A stretch of DNA of 64,000 bases, taken from Herbaspirillum sp. alder98. GTDB lineage: Bacteria; Pseudomonadota; Gammaproteobacteria; Burkholderiales; Burkholderiaceae_D. Positions 8,946 to 18,988 of the stretch are shown piece by piece; within the stretch, counting starts at the first letter, position 1, and each line of letters begins with the position of its first letter. The stretch lies in assembly GCF_020179755.1 (NCBI RefSeq), contig NZ_JAIUCY010000008.1, positions 124,001 through 188,000 on the forward strand, read 5' to 3'. Under the pieces are notes generated by a model. It did not search any database, had not been told where the DNA came from, and worked only from the letters and a program-made list of their open reading frames with translations. The translations under genes were made by a program, and so were the position numbers.

Positions 8946-11870
8946 TCACCCGGTATTGCGCAAACCTGCCGCCACGCCATTGATGGTCAGGTGGATGCCG
9001 CGTTGCACGCGCTCCTCCGGTTCTCGTCCGGCGGTAATGTTGGCGCGGTGCCGCTTGATCAGTTCGACCTGCAGGTGGTTCAGCGGATCAAGATAGGCGA
9101 AGCGGTTCTTGATCGACCGCGCCAGCATGGGATTGGCGGCCAGGCGGTCCTTGTTGCCGGTGACGGCGCTGAGCATGGCGGCGGTGCGTTCGTGTTCGTC
9201 CACGATGCGCCCGAAGATGGCAGTGCGCAATTTGCGGTCCGCCACCAGCCCGGCATAGCGCGAGGCCACCGCCAGGTCGGTCTTGGAGAGCACCATGTCC
9301 ATGTTCGACAGCAGGGCGGCGAAGAACGGCCATTCGCGGCACATGGCGCGCAGCGTGGCCAGGCGCTTGGCGTTTTCGCGGGCGTTGCCAGCCTCGGCCA
9401 GCCAGCTCGAGACAGCGCTGCCGAAGCCATACCAGCCCGGCAGCAGCAGGCGGCACTGGCCCCACGAGAAACCCCAGGGGATGGCGCGCAGGTCTTCGAT
9501 GCGGCGGGTCGATTTGCGCGAGGCCGGGCGCGAACCGATATTGAGCTGGGCGATCTCGGCAATCGGCGTGGCGGCGAAGAAATAATCGGTGAAGCCCGGG
9601 GTCTCGTAGACCAGGTTGCGATAGCCGCGATAGGCGCGCTCGGACAGGTCTTCCATGACCCGCTCGAACTCGGCCAGCTTCCTGGCCTGCTTGCCGTCGG
9701 TGTCCTGCGGCATCAGGCTCGCCTCGAGCGTGGCGGCGACCAGCAGTTCGAGGTTGCGGCGGCCGATTTCCGGATTGGAAAACTTGGAGGCGATGATCTC
9801 GCCCTGTTCGGTCAGGCGGATCTGGCCGTTGACGGTGCCGGCCGGCTGCGCCAGGATCGCCTGGTAGCTGGGGCCGCCGCCGCGGCCCACGGTGCCGCCA
9901 CGGCCATGGAACAGGCGCAGCGTCACGCCGGCCTCGTTGAACAGTTCGACCAGCTGGTTCTCTGCCTTGTAGAGCTCCCAGTTGGAGGTCAGGAAGCCGC
10001 CATCCTTGTTCGAATCCGAATAGCCCAGCATCACTTCCTGCAGCTTGCCGTGGCCCTCGATCAGGGGCGCCACCTGCGGCAGCGTCAACCATTGCCGCAT
10101 GATGTCGGCGGCACAGCGCAGGTCGGGGATGGTCTCGAACAGCGGGATCACCATCAGTTCGAGATCGCGCAGGCGCTTGCCTTCGACCTGCAACAGGCCG
10201 GTTTCCTTCTGCAGCAGCAGCACTTCGAGCAGATCGGAGACGGTCTCGGTATGCGAGATGATGTAGTTGCGGATGGCGCGATGGCCGTAACGGCGACGGA
10301 TCTCGCGCGCGCAGCGCAGGATGGCCAGTTCGGACACGGTCTGCTCGCTGTAGTCGACATAGGGCGAGTGCAGCAGGCGCGGGCGCGCCAGTTCGGCCAG
10401 CAACAGCGCCACCTTGGCCTCTTCATCCAGTGCGCCGTAGTCGGCTTCGACTTCGGCCTTGGCGAACAGCTCCGCCAGGACCTGTTCGTGCACGTCCGAA
10501 CTCTGGCGCATGTCCAGCGTGGCCAGGTGGAAGCCGAATATTTCCACCGCGCGCCGCAAGCCCGCCAGGCGTGGCTTGACCAGGGCGCTGCCGTGATGCG
10601 CGCGCAGCGAGGCGACCAGCACGTCGAGCTCGGTGAGGCACTCCTCGGGCGTGGCATAGGCGGTCGCGGCACCCACTTCCTGGCGCAGGATGTTGACCAC
10701 GCCCAGGCTGCGGGCGGTGGCCGCCAGGCGCGCATAGATGCCGATCAGCGCGCGCCGGTAAGGCTCGTCGGCGCGGTGGTCGGAATGGTCCGGCGAGGCG
10801 TCGGCCAGTTGCAGCAGCTCGGCGCTGGCGTCGACCATCAGGGTCGAGATCGACAGCTCGGCACCCAGCGCATGCACTTCTTCCAGGTAGTGATCGAAGA
10901 TGGTTGTCGACTGCCGCTTCAGGGCATGCTGCATGGTCGAGGCGTTGACGTTGGGATTGCCGTCGCGGTCGCCGCCGATCCAGCTGCCCATCTGCAGGTA
11001 GGGCGGCAACTCGGCCTGGCTGGCGCGCTGCTTGCCACGCGCCGGGAACTGGCTGTCGATCTCGCCTTCGATATCTTCATACAGCGCCGGCAATTCGCGC
11101 AGGAAGGTGATGCGGTAGTACGACAGCGCGTTCTCGATCTCGTCGGCCACGCTCAGCTTGGTATAGCGCAGCATGCGGGTCTGCCACAGCGTGGCGATGC
11201 GGGCGCGCAGCAGTTCGGTGTTGTGGCGCAGTTCACGCGGAGTGTGCGGGCCGTCGCGTTCAGCCACCAGGCGCGCGATCTCGCGCTCGGCATCCAGGAT
11301 GCTCTTGCGCTGCACTTCGGTCGGGTGCGCCGTGAGCACCGGCGAAATCAGGGCGTTGCCCAGCAGGGCGCGCACTTGTGCGCCCGAGCGGCCGGCATCA
11401 TCCAGGCGCGACAGGGCATAGGCGACGCTGCCCGGTTGCGCCACCGATCCGGCCAGCAGGTGGGCACGCCGGCGGCGATTGTGGTGCTGGTCTTCGGCGA
11501 TATTGGCCAGGTGCGAAAAATAAGAGAAGGCGCGCACCACCGAATTGGTCTGGTCGCGGGTCAGCTTCTTGAGCAGCTTGTCGAGTTCGGCGCCAGCCTT
11601 GGCATCGGATTCGCGACGAAAACGCACCGCCGTCTGGCGAATCGTCTCGACTACCTCGAAGACGGCGTCGCCTTCCTGCTCGCGCACCACTTCACCCAGC
11701 AGGCGGCCCAGCAGGCGAATGTCTTCACGCAGCGGGGCGTCTTTTTCGGTATTGCGGGTGTTGCGGGCGGCAGCGTTGGCAGGTGCTGCAGTCGGGGTGG
11801 TGGCGCCGGTCGTGGAAGCGGCGGGGGAAGGGCGAGGGGCACTGCGTCGGGTTTGTTTTGTGGTGGCCAT
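8946..11870 (-). CDS. ppc: Phosphoenolpyruvate carboxylase
   Basis: 974 residues. Carboxylates PEP with bicarbonate to oxaloacetate, refilling the TCA cycle; cytoplasmic, normally tetrameric. Conserved motifs are present in order: LTAHPTE near residue 180 (catalytic His), GGDRDGNP near 300, YSDSNKDGG, the catalytic loop [13 protein letters not shown] near 655, and the C-terminal RNTG. The first about 45 residues are Ala/Pro/Thr/Arg-rich and precede conserved sequence starting near [12 protein letters not shown]. Start taken at ATG 11870; a TTG two codons earlier is possible. No clear ribosome binding site precedes either, so the true start might lie further in. Confidence 0.95.
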   Translation of the reverse strand: MATTKQTRRSAPRPSPAASTTGATTPTAAPANAAARNTRNTEKDAPLREDIRLLGRLLGEVVREQEGDAVFEVVETIRQTAVRFRRESDAKAGAELDKLLKKLTRDQTNSVVRAFSYFSHLANIAEDQHHNRRRRAHLLAGSVAQPGSVAYALSRLDDAGRSGAQVRALLGNALISPVLTAHPTEVQRKSILDAEREIARLVAERDGPHTPRELRHNTELLRARIATLWQTRMLRYTKLSVADEIENALSYYRITFLRELPALYEDIEGEIDSQFPARGKQRASQAELPPYLQMGSWIGGDRDGNPNVNASTMQHALKRQSTTIFDHYLEEVHALGAELSISTLMVDASAELLQLADASPDHSDHRADEPYRRALIGIYARLAATARSLGVVNILRQEVGAATAYATPEECLTELDVLVASLRAHHGSALVKPRLAGLRRAVEIFGFHLATLDMRQSSDVHEQVLAELFAKAEVEADYGALDEEAKVALLLAELARPRLLHSPYVDYSEQTVSELAILRCAREIRRRYGHRAIRNYIISHTETVSDLLEVLLLQKETGLLQVEGKRLRDLELMVIPLFETIPDLRCAADIMRQWLTLPQVAPLIEGHGKLQEVMLGYSDSNKDGGFLTSNWELYKAENQLVELFNEAGVTLRLFHGRGGTVGRGGGPSYQAILAQPAGTVNGQIRLTEQGEIIASKFSNPEIGRRNLELLVAATLEASLMPQDTDGKQARKLAEFERVMEDLSERAYRGYRNLVYETPGFTDYFFAATPIAEIAQLNIGSRPASRKSTRRIEDLRAIPWGFSWGQCRLLLPGWYGFGSAVSSWLAEAGNARENAKRLATLRAMCREWPFFAALLSNMDMVLSKTDLAVASRYAGLVADRKLRTAIFGRIVDEHERTAAMLSAVTGNKDRLAANPMLARSIKNRFAYLDPLNHLQVELIKRHRANITAGREPEERVQRGIHLTINGVAAGLRNTG

Positions 11871-11970
11871 GATCAACGTCTGCTGCGGTTTTCGAGGGGA
11901 GAAAGTCGTGCTGTTGGATCGAACTGCAAATCGGTTCCGCGTCAGTGGCCGATGCGCTGCGTGCTAGAAT

Positions 11971-11998
11971 TTGTCTCCATATTTCCCTTGTCTTTAAT
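11971..11998 (+). promoter_or_regulatory. Possible promoter for hemC
   Basis: TTGTCT (11971-11976) and TTTAAT (11993-11998) are spaced by 16 bases in the ppc/hemC divergent region, about 85 bases before the hemC start. Both boxes are imperfect. Confidence 0.25.
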
Positions 11999-12082
11999 CA
12001 TTGTTCAGTCTGGGATTGCCGGTCGCCCGCTTTCTTCATGATTCACGGCTGCATGCGCCATGACTGAATCGGAAAGCCCGCC

Positions 12083-13039
12083 TTGAAAGAATTCCCTCCT
12101 TCCAATATCGTCATCGTCTCGCGTGAGAGCCGGCTTGCCATGTGGCAAGCGGAATATGTGCGCGACCGTCTCGTCGAATTATATCCGCAGTGCAGCATCG
12201 AAATTCTCGGCACCACGACCCGTGGCGACCAGATTCTCGATCGCACCTTGTCCAAGGTCGGCGGCAAGGGGCTGTTCGTCAAGGAACTCGAAGTCGCCAT
12301 GGCCGAAGGCCGGGCCGACCTCGCGGTGCACTGTCTCAAGGACATGCCGATGGACCTGCCCGAAGGTTTCGCGCTGGCCGCCGTGCTGGAGCGCGAAGAT
12401 CCGCGCGACGCCTTCGTCTCGAACGACTACGCCAGCCTGGCCGAGTTGCCGGCCGGCGCGGTGGTCGGCACCAGCAGCCTGCGTCGCCAGGCGATGATCG
12501 CTGCGCGCTATCCACAGCTGGTGGTCAAGCCCTTGCGCGGCAATCTCGATACCCGTCTGGCCAAGCTTGATCGTGGCGACTACGCCGCCATCATCCTGGC
12601 CGTGGCCGGTCTCAACCGGCTCGGCCTGAAGGCGCGCATCCGCGAGTGGCTGGCGCCCGAAGCGAGCCTGCCTTCGCCCGGCCAGGGTACGCTGGCCATC
12701 GAGATTCCCGCAGGTCGCGACGACATGCGGCGCGCGCTGGCGCCACTGCACGACCCGGTGGCGGCCGCCGCTTCTGCGGCCGAGCGTTCGGTCTCGCGCA
12801 TTTTCGGCGCCAGCTGCCAGATCCCGCTGGCCGCCTACGCCACCGTCGACGGCGAGCGGCTGCATCTGCGCGCCATGATCGCCACGCCCGACGGCGCCCG
12901 CAGCGCCGCCGCTGAAGCGCATGGCCTGGCCAGCGCTCCGGAAGCGCTGGGCGAGCAGGTCGCCGCGCTGCTCAAGGCGCAGGACGCCGACGCCATCCTG
13001 CAAGCCTGCAAGGCGCAGGCCGATGCTGCCCAGGCCTGA
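12083..13039 (+). CDS. hemC: Hydroxymethylbilane synthase (porphobilinogen deaminase)
   Basis: 318 residues. Polymerises four porphobilinogens to hydroxymethylbilane in tetrapyrrole synthesis. FGASCQIPL carries Cys245, which holds the dipyrromethane cofactor; [17 protein letters not shown] and LRGNLDTRL are also conserved. The start is TTG: the frame is closed by a stop at 12065, and the homology begins too early for the next Met (residue 20). GGAAAG lies six bases upstream. The TTG overlaps the stop of an 8-codon upstream ORF (12060-12086). First gene of hemC-D-X-Y. Confidence 0.95.
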   Translation: MKEFPPSNIVIVSRESRLAMWQAEYVRDRLVELYPQCSIEILGTTTRGDQILDRTLSKVGGKGLFVKELEVAMAEGRADLAVHCLKDMPMDLPEGFALAAVLEREDPRDAFVSNDYASLAELPAGAVVGTSSLRRQAMIAARYPQLVVKPLRGNLDTRLAKLDRGDYAAIILAVAGLNRLGLKARIREWLAPEASLPSPGQGTLAIEIPAGRDDMRRALAPLHDPVAAAASAAERSVSRIFGASCQIPLAAYATVDGERLHLRAMIATPDGARSAAAEAHGLASAPEALGEQVAALLKAQDADAILQACKAQADAAQA

Positions 13040-13049
13040 CGCCAGCCCG

Positions 13050-13817
13050 ATGCTGCCGGTGGTGGTGACCCGGCCGCAGCAGCAGGCATTGGCGTTTGCC
13101 CGCCAGGTCGAGGCGCTGGGACGCGAGGCGGTGGTGTTTCCGCTGCTGTGCATCGAGCCGCTCGATGACCAGGCCGAGCTGCGCGCGGCGATGGCGCGGC
13201 TGCATGACTATGCGCTGGTGGTGTTCGTCAGCCCCAATGCGGTCGACGCCGCGTTTGCCTGCCTCGAGCGCTGGCCGGCGCAGGTGCCGATCGGCATCGT
13301 CGGCGAGGGCAGCCGGCTGGCGCTGAGCGCGCACGGGGTGGATCAGGCCAATGCCACGATCTACGCGCCGCTGCAGCCCGACAAGATGGACTCCGAAGAA
13401 TTGCTGGCGGCGTTGCCGCTGGCGTCGCTGCGCGGCCAGCGGGCGTTGATCGTGCGCGCCCAGCAGGGGCGCGATCTGCTGGGCAGCGCCTTGCAGCAGC
13501 ATGCGATAGGCGTTGATTTCGTCACCGCCTATCGGCGCCTGGCGCCGTCCCTGACGGCCGAGCGGCGCAGCCGACTTTTGGCCTTGCTCGATGACGGCGC
13601 CGAGTGGGTCATCACCAGTTCCGAAGCCATGCGGCACCTGTTGGAGATGGCAAGACTAGCCGGCGGGGCGGATCGTGTGGTAAAACTGCAACGACAACGA
13701 ATCTACGTTTCGCACCATCGGATCGCCCGGACTGCCGAATCGCTTGGTTTTACCAGCGTGATCCTGACTGGTTCGGGCGACGAACGACTACTTGCCGCGT
13801 TACAATCGACCTCATGA
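13050..13817 (+). CDS. hemD: Uroporphyrinogen-III synthase
   Basis: About 255 residues. Cyclises hydroxymethylbilane with inversion of ring D to uroporphyrinogen III. HemD sequences diverge strongly, but the typical N-terminal VVVTRPQQQA, VFVSPNAVDA, and WVITSSEAMRHL in the C-terminal half all fit, and the location right after hemC supports the call. The start at 13050 (MLPVVVTRP) leaves a 10-base gap after hemC; an ATG at 13023 would overlap hemC and add nine residues. The stop overlaps the hemX start (ATGA). Confidence 0.92.
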   Translation: MLPVVVTRPQQQALAFARQVEALGREAVVFPLLCIEPLDDQAELRAAMARLHDYALVVFVSPNAVDAAFACLERWPAQVPIGIVGEGSRLALSAHGVDQANATIYAPLQPDKMDSEELLAALPLASLRGQRALIVRAQQGRDLLGSALQQHAIGVDFVTAYRRLAPSLTAERRSRLLALLDDGAEWVITSSEAMRHLLEMARLAGGADRVVKLQRQRIYVSHHRIARTAESLGFTSVILTGSGDERLLAALQSTS

Positions 13818-15001
13818 ACGAACAGCAATCCATCCCCGAGCCGAACCTGCCGGAGCCCAAGCCACAGGCCAGCTATCAGAGTGCGCCCGTCTCTTCCTCC
13901 CCCTATATCTCCGCCCCCGATGGCACGGCCGTGTTGCGCCGCCGCCAGCGGTTGCTGACGTTGCTGCTGCTGCTGGTGATTGCCGCGCTGGCGGCGCAAT
14001 GGTGGTTTTCGTCGCGCGAGCTGCACGGCCTGCGCACCGAAGTCGCCCAGCGCCTGCAGACGGGCGACAACAGCAGCAACGAACTCAAGGGGGTGCTCAA
14101 GCTGGTCCAGGAGAGCACCAAGGAACTGCAGGCCAAGGTCAGCGTACTCGACAGCAAGCAGGCCGAGTCGCAGAGCCAGCAGCTGGCGCTGGAACAGATG
14201 TACCAGGATCTCAACAAGAATCGTGATGACTGGGCTCTGTCCGAGATCGAGGAAGTGCTCTCCACCGCCGACCAGCAGCTGGAGTTGGCCGGCAACGTGC
14301 AGGGCGCCCTGATCGCGTTGCAGAACGCCGACAAGAGCCTGTCGCGTTCGGACAAGCCGCAGTTCATCGCCATCCGCCGCGCCCTGGCGCGTGACATCGA
14401 TCGTCTCAAGGCCCTGCCCACGGTCGATATCGCCGGCATCGCCGTGCGCCTGGACAGCGCCATCGGCCAGGTCGACAGCATGCCCTTGCTGATCGACGAA
14501 AAGCCGGTGGAGTCCGCCACCCAGCCGCGTGCCGCACATGCCGCGCCACGTCCGGCCAAGGCTGCCGCCGGCAAGACCGCTGCTGGCGCCGAGGCGCCGG
14601 TGGAATCGGCCTGGTCGAAGTGGCTGGCCGGCGCGCAGGAAACCTGGCAAAGCATGAGCACCGAGATGTGGGCCGAGATCAAGCAACTGGTGCGGATCCG
14701 CGAAGTGCAGACGCCCGAGGCGATCCTGCTGTCGCCGAGCCAGGCTTATTTCGTGCGTGAAAACCTCAAGCTGCGTCTGCTCAATGCCCGCCTGGCCTTG
14801 TTGTCGCGTAACGAATTCGCCTTCCGCAATGACCTGTCGGCGGCGCAGGACTCGATCGCCAAGTATTTCGATACCCGCGCCAAGCAGGTCCAGAACACCC
14901 AGTCGTTGTTGAAGCAGGTCCAGGGCAGCAACCTGGCGATCCAGATGCCAACGCTGGCCGAGAGCATCAATGCGGTGCGCAACTACAAGGCTCGCCAGTG
15001 A
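13814..15001 (+). CDS. hemX: HemX-like membrane protein (uroporphyrinogen-III C-methyltransferase-related)
   Basis: 395 residues. A Pro-rich cytoplasmic N-terminus (about residues 1-45) is followed by one transmembrane helix (LLTLLLLLVIAALAAQWWF) and a long, Gln-rich, probably coiled-coil region that should lie in the periplasm. This is the layout of HemX, a protein of unclear biochemical role found between hemD and hemY in proteobacteria; the methyltransferase name is historical and no SAM-binding site is visible. Its ATG overlaps the hemD stop. An Ala/Pro/Lys-rich linker lies near residues 236-260. Confidence 0.88.
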   Translation: MNEQQSIPEPNLPEPKPQASYQSAPVSSSPYISAPDGTAVLRRRQRLLTLLLLLVIAALAAQWWFSSRELHGLRTEVAQRLQTGDNSSNELKGVLKLVQESTKELQAKVSVLDSKQAESQSQQLALEQMYQDLNKNRDDWALSEIEEVLSTADQQLELAGNVQGALIALQNADKSLSRSDKPQFIAIRRALARDIDRLKALPTVDIAGIAVRLDSAIGQVDSMPLLIDEKPVESATQPRAAHAAPRPAKAAAGKTAAGAEAPVESAWSKWLAGAQETWQSMSTEMWAEIKQLVRIREVQTPEAILLSPSQAYFVRENLKLRLLNARLALLSRNEFAFRNDLSAAQDSIAKYFDTRAKQVQNTQSLLKQVQGSNLAIQMPTLAESINAVRNYKARQ

Positions 15002-15023
15002 GCGCATCGAGAAGAATAGCGAC

Positions 15024-16223
15024 ATGAAAATACTGCTCTGGCTCCTTACCCTGTTTGCCTCGGCCATTGGCCTGGCCGTGCTGGCCCGCTTCAATCCCGG
15101 CAATGTGGTGCTGTTCTATCCGCCATACCGGCTCGACCTTTCGCTGAATTTCTTCCTGTTCCTGGTGCTGGCGGTGTTCCTGACGATCTATGTCGTCATT
15201 CGCGCCGTGCGCCTGACGCAGAAGTTGCCCGGCCGCGTGATCGCCTATCGTCGCGCCAAGCGTGAGCACGAAGGTAACGCCGCCTTGCGCGAATCGCTCA
15301 AGGCCTTCTTCGAAGGTCGCTTCGGCCAGGCCGAGCGGCTGGCCACGCGCGCCTCGGAGTTGCCCGAGAATGCCGGTGTCTCGGCCCTGATCGCAGCCCG
15401 TGCCGCGCACCGCATGCGCCAGGGCGAGCGCCGCGACATCTGGCTGGCCACCACCGAAGTCGATCCGACCCTGAAGGCCGCGCGCCTGATGACGGCGCTC
15501 GAATTGCAGGTCGACGAGCACCAGTTCAAGCAGGCGCTGGAAACGGTCGAAGAACTCAACGCCAACGGCACGCGCCACATCCAGGCCCTGCAATGGGCGC
15601 TCAAGGCCAACCAGCAAGCCAAGAACTGGCCCGAGGTATTGCGGCTGGTGCAAACGCTGGACAAGCGCAATGCGCTGCACCCGGCATTGTCGAACCGGCT
15701 GCGAGAGATGGCTTACGATGCCTTGCTGTCGGACCGCGTGCACGACGCCGAGTCGATCCGGGTGTTCTGGTCGGGTATTCCGGGCAGCGACAAGTTCAAG
15801 CCGTATATTGCCGTGCGTGCGGCCCAGGCGTTCTCCAGCCGCGGCCTGCATGACGAGGCGCGCACCCTGCTTGAACGGGCGCTGGTCGCCGATTGGGATG
15901 TGCGTCTTCTGCGCGCCTATCGCGACTCCACCGGTGAAGCCGGTTCGGCGACGCTGCTGGCCCAGATCGAGCATTGCGAAGCCTGGCTGTCCAAGAACCC
16001 GACCGATGCCGAACTGGCCTTGACGCTGGGCATGTTCTGCCTGCGCCAGAAGCTGTGGGGCAAGGCCCAGCGGCATCTGGAACAAGCCTTGTCGGACGCC
16101 ATCGAGCCGCGCACCGTGCGCGAATCGCACCTGGCGCTGGCGCAGTTGCACGAAGCGCTGGACCAGCCCGAACAGGCCAGCGCCCATTACAAGCAGTGCG
16201 CCCTGGCGACCGCCATCCGCTGA
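15024..16223 (+). CDS. hemY: HemY-like membrane protein with TPR region
   Basis: 399 residues. The N-terminus has two transmembrane segments (MKILLWLLTLFASAIGLAVLA and FFLFLVLAVFLTIYVVI) with the conserved NPGNVVLFYPPYR loop between them; this is the HemY N domain. The rest is alpha-helical with TPR-like repeats (ALETVEELNANG, LALTLGMFCLRQKLWGKAQ). It is not related to the protoporphyrinogen oxidase also called HemY. Start chosen at ATG 15024, 22 bases after hemX; the longer frame begins inside hemX. Thought to assist haem synthesis at the membrane; mechanism unknown. Confidence 0.9.
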   Translation: MKILLWLLTLFASAIGLAVLARFNPGNVVLFYPPYRLDLSLNFFLFLVLAVFLTIYVVIRAVRLTQKLPGRVIAYRRAKREHEGNAALRESLKAFFEGRFGQAERLATRASELPENAGVSALIAARAAHRMRQGERRDIWLATTEVDPTLKAARLMTALELQVDEHQFKQALETVEELNANGTRHIQALQWALKANQQAKNWPEVLRLVQTLDKRNALHPALSNRLREMAYDALLSDRVHDAESIRVFWSGIPGSDKFKPYIAVRAAQAFSSRGLHDEARTLLERALVADWDVRLLRAYRDSTGEAGSATLLAQIEHCEAWLSKNPTDAELALTLGMFCLRQKLWGKAQRHLEQALSDAIEPRTVRESHLALAQLHEALDQPEQASAHYKQCALATAIR

Positions 16224-16260
16224 ACTGCCGGCAAGCGCTGGAACCGTGATGGAAAATCGC

Positions 16261-16266
16261 TATAAT
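16261..16266 (+). promoter_or_regulatory. -10 box (TATAAT) upstream of ppa
   Basis: A perfect TATAAT lies 77 bases before the ppa start in the hemY/ppa gap. A -35 at the expected distance (around 16238-16243, CTGGAA) is poor, so position and strength are uncertain. Confidence 0.5.
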
Positions 16267-16342
16267 TGCGGCTTTCAACGGTTCCGGCGCGCGCTGGCGC
16301 CAACTGTTGCATCGATTTCTTTCCCTTAGCGAGAAACTCCCC

Positions 16343-16879
16343 ATGAGCCTGAACCACGTCCCCGCCGGCCGCGATCTGCCGAATGATTTCAACGTCGTCG
16401 TCGAGATCCCGATGAACGCCGATCCGATCAAGTACGAAGTCGACAAGGAAAGCGGCGCTATTTTCGTTGACCGCTTCATGGGCACCGCGATGCACTATCC
16501 GTGCAACTACGGCTACATCCCGCAGACGCTGTCGCAAGACGGCGACCCGGTGGATGTGCTGGTGATCACTCCGTTCCCGCTGTTCCCGGGCGTGGTGGTG
16601 CGCTGCCGTCCGATCGGCGTGCTCAAGATGACCGACGAATCCGGCATCGACGCCAAGCTGCTGGCCGTGCCGGTCGACAAGGTGCTGCCGATCTACAAGA
16701 ACCTGCAGAAGCCGGAAGACCTGAACGAACTGACCCTGAACCAGATCAAGCACTTCTTCGAGCACTACAAGGATCTCGAAAAGGGCAAGTGGGTCAAGGT
16801 CGAAGGCTGGGAAGGTCCGGACGCTGCGCGCGCCGAGATTCTGGCTGGCGTCGAAGCCTTCAACAAGGATAAGGCCTGA
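16343..16879 (+). CDS. ppa: Inorganic pyrophosphatase (family I)
   Basis: 178 residues. Hydrolyses pyrophosphate to two phosphates, pulling biosynthetic reactions forward; soluble, Mg-dependent, usually a hexamer in bacteria. The family signature DGDPVDVLV carries the metal-binding aspartates, and [11 protein letters not shown] and [14 protein letters not shown] are also conserved. Start chosen at MSLNHVPAG, where family homology begins; an upstream in-frame ATG (16307) would add a nonhomologous extension. Followed directly by a strong terminator. Confidence 0.97.
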   Translation: MSLNHVPAGRDLPNDFNVVVEIPMNADPIKYEVDKESGAIFVDRFMGTAMHYPCNYGYIPQTLSQDGDPVDVLVITPFPLFPGVVVRCRPIGVLKMTDESGIDAKLLAVPVDKVLPIYKNLQKPEDLNELTLNQIKHFFEHYKDLEKGKWVKVEGWEGPDAARAEILAGVEAFNKDKA

Positions 16880-16913
16880 TCGCTTGCGATTGGCTGCCTT
16901 GCTGAGCCGCTGA

Positions 16914-16957
16914 AAAAAATGCCGCCCGGTGCAAACCGGGCGGCATTTTGTTTTTTG
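16914..16957. terminator. Intrinsic terminator after ppa
   Basis: A-run, then a long perfect stem ATGCCGCCCGGT / ACCGGGCGGCAT with a GCAA loop, then TTTTGTTTTTT. Ends ppa and, read from the other side, could also serve prfC. Confidence 0.95.
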
Positions 16958-17004
16958 GGGATGCTGAAGTCGCCGGCACGACGCAATAGTTTAACCCTCA
17001 CCTC

Positions 17005-17045
17005 CGTCGCCCTGACGCAAGTCAGGGCCCGGCGACTTTCAGCGC
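17005..17045. repeat. REP-like palindromic element
   Basis: Stem GCCCTGAC-GCAA-GTCAGGGC (17009-17028) followed by CCGGCGACTTTCAGCGCC. The order CCGTCG-CCTGAC-loop-GTCAGG-CCCGGCG-TCAGCG is the same as the first half of the 116-bp units at 48.5 kb, so the two belong to one family. It sits between the convergent ppa and prfC. Confidence 0.6.
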
Positions 17046-17079
17046 CCTCCAATAGCAGCAGGGCTGTTGAACCTCAGAA

Positions 17080-18768
17080 TCAGTCCAGCTTGGCCGCGTG
17101 TTCCCGCGTGGCGTGGAACACGACTTCAGGCCAGCGCTCCTGCGTCAGGCGCAGGTTCACGCCCGAGCTGGCCAGGTAGGCCAGGTTGCCGGCGGCATCG
17201 ACTGCCAGATTGGCGCCGGCCGATGACTTCTCGAAATCGGCCAGTTTCTTCTTGTCGTCGCAGGTGACCCAGCGCGCGCTGCTGATGCTGGTGCCTTCGA
17301 AGACGGCATCGACGCCGTATTCATTCAACAGGCGGCTGGCGACCACTTCAAACTGCAGCACGCCGACCGCGCCCAGGATCAGGTCGCTGCCGGTGACGGG
17401 CTTGAAGACCTGCACCGCGCCTTCTTCGCCCAACTGCTGCAAGCCCTTATGCAACTGCTTGATCTTGAGCGGATTGCGAATGCGCGCGACCCGGAAGAAG
17501 TCCGGCGCGAAGTAGGGGATGCCGGTGAACTGCAGCAGTTCGCCTTCGGAAAAGCTGTCGCCGATCTGCATGTTGCCGTGGTTGGGCAAGCCGATGATGT
17601 CGCCGGCATAGGCCTCTTCGACCTGTTCGCGGCTCGATGCCATGAAGGTCACCACCGACGACACCTTGATCTCGCGATTCAGGCGCAGGTGCTTCAGCTT
17701 CATGCCGCGCTCGAAGCGCCCCGAGCACACCCGCAAGAAGGCGATGCGGTCGCGGTGCGCCGGGTCCATGTTGGCCTGGATCTTGAACACGAAGCCGGAG
17801 AACGGTTCTTCGGTCGGATTGACGCTGCGCACGGTGGCGTCGCGTCCGCCCGGACCGGGGGCCCAGTCCAGCAGCGCGTTGAGGATTTCGCGCACGCCGA
17901 AGTTGTTGATCGCCGAGCCGAAGAACACCGGGGTCTGGATGCCGGCCAGGAACTCGTCCAGGTTGAACGGGTGCGACGCACCGTGCACCAGTTCGACTTC
18001 CATCTTCAACTGCTCGATCTCGAGCGGGAACATCTCGGCCAGCTTGGGATTGTCGATGCCCTTGATGATCTCGACGTCGCCGTTGGCCCGTTCTTCACCG
18101 GCCTTGAACAGCATGATCTCATCGCGCAGCAGGTGGTACACGCCGCGGAAGTTCTTGCCCATGCCGATCGGCCAGGTCACCGGTGCGCACTGGATCTTGA
18201 GCACCGATTCGAGCTCGTCGAGCAGTTCAAGCGGATCGCGGGTTTCGCGGTCCATCTTGTTCATGAAGGTGATGATGGGCGTGTTGCGCATGCGGCAAAC
18301 GTTGAGCAGCTTGATGGTCTGCTCTTCGACGCCCTTGGCAGCATCGATCACCATCAGGGCCGAGTCGACCGCCGTCAGCACCCGATAGGTATCTTCCGAG
18401 AAGTCCTGGTGGCCCGGGGTGTCGAGCAGGTTCACCACGTGGTCGCGGTATTCGAACTGCATCACCGAGCTGGCCACCGAGATGCCGCGCTGCTTTTCGA
18501 TTTCCATCCAGTCCGAGGTGGCGTGGCGGCCGCTCTTGCGGGCCTTCACGGTACCGGCCAGCTGGATCGCGCCCGAGAACAGCAACAGCTTTTCGGTCAG
18601 CGTGGTCTTGCCGGCGTCGGGGTGGGAGATGATGCCGAAGGTGCGGCGGCGCGCCACTTCGCGCGTGATGAGGTCGGCCGGCGCGCGGCGGCTGCCGGCC
18701 TCCGACGCTTCAGTCGGTTGCCCGGCGCCGTCGGCGGCGAGGTCTTGGTCGTTGCTGGGTTCTTGCAT
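17080..18768 (-). CDS. prfC: Peptide chain release factor 3
   Basis: 562 residues. GTPase that removes RF1/RF2 from the ribosome after peptide release. The G domain has a P-loop SHPDAGKTT (48-56), the switch [10 protein letters not shown], and NKMD; the sequence then continues through the EF-G-like domain 2 and the RF3-specific C-terminal domain. The first about 30 residues form an acidic/Ala-rich extension before [16 protein letters not shown]. coli RF3 starts close to that point. A leader with a terminator-like hairpin lies upstream. Transcribed alone. Confidence 0.96.
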   Translation of the reverse strand: MQEPSNDQDLAADGAGQPTEASEAGSRRAPADLITREVARRRTFGIISHPDAGKTTLTEKLLLFSGAIQLAGTVKARKSGRHATSDWMEIEKQRGISVASSVMQFEYRDHVVNLLDTPGHQDFSEDTYRVLTAVDSALMVIDAAKGVEEQTIKLLNVCRMRNTPIITFMNKMDRETRDPLELLDELESVLKIQCAPVTWPIGMGKNFRGVYHLLRDEIMLFKAGEERANGDVEIIKGIDNPKLAEMFPLEIEQLKMEVELVHGASHPFNLDEFLAGIQTPVFFGSAINNFGVREILNALLDWAPGPGGRDATVRSVNPTEEPFSGFVFKIQANMDPAHRDRIAFLRVCSGRFERGMKLKHLRLNREIKVSSVVTFMASSREQVEEAYAGDIIGLPNHGNMQIGDSFSEGELLQFTGIPYFAPDFFRVARIRNPLKIKQLHKGLQQLGEEGAVQVFKPVTGSDLILGAVGVLQFEVVASRLLNEYGVDAVFEGTSISSARWVTCDDKKKLADFEKSSAGANLAVDAAGNLAYLASSGVNLRLTQERWPEVVFHATREHAAKLD

Positions 18769-18828
18769 GTCGGATCAGTCGGTTCGGGCAAAGCGCGGCA
18801 AACGGGCGTCTGGATGCGGCGACCAATG

Positions 18829-18854
18829 AAAAAAGGGCTGGAAATCCCAACCCT
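18829..18854 (-). terminator. Terminator-like hairpin in the prfC leader
   Basis: On the minus strand: AGGGTTGG-GATTT-CCAGCCCT, an 8-bp stem with one G-U pair, followed at once by five further Ts. It ends about 60 bases before the prfC ATG and lies downstream of the likely -10, so it would act within the prfC transcript as an attenuator. It could instead end a transcript from further upstream, but no minus-strand gene is close. Confidence 0.6.
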
Positions 18855-18924
18855 CGATCGGTCATGCCATGCGTAGCCGTCAAGCCGGCGCGGCTTTGCG
18901 AAAAGGTGCTCTGGAAAGAGCGCG

Positions 18925-18930
18925 ATTATA
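18925..18930 (-). promoter_or_regulatory. -10 box upstream of prfC
   Basis: Perfect TATAAT on the minus strand in the 220-base gap between the DUF3300 gene and prfC, with no good -35 at 16-18 bases. It would give a leader of about 150 bases that contains a GCTCT/AGAGC hairpin (18908-18921) and the terminator-like hairpin at 18829-18854. Confidence 0.4.
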
Positions 18931-18988
18931 ACTGATCCGCCAGCGCCGCCGCAGCTTTCAAGCCTTCAGGCTGCGGCATTGTCGTGCA

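Noticed and set aside
8847-12041. 1064-codon open frame on the plus strand opposite ppc
   Set aside because: Lies antisense to a complete ppc gene; composition (His/Gln/Gly/Arg/Val-rich, no domain) is that of a GC-rich shadow frame.
17449-18876. 475-codon frame opposite prfC
   Set aside because: Antisense shadow of a full-length RF3 gene; no start site or domain.
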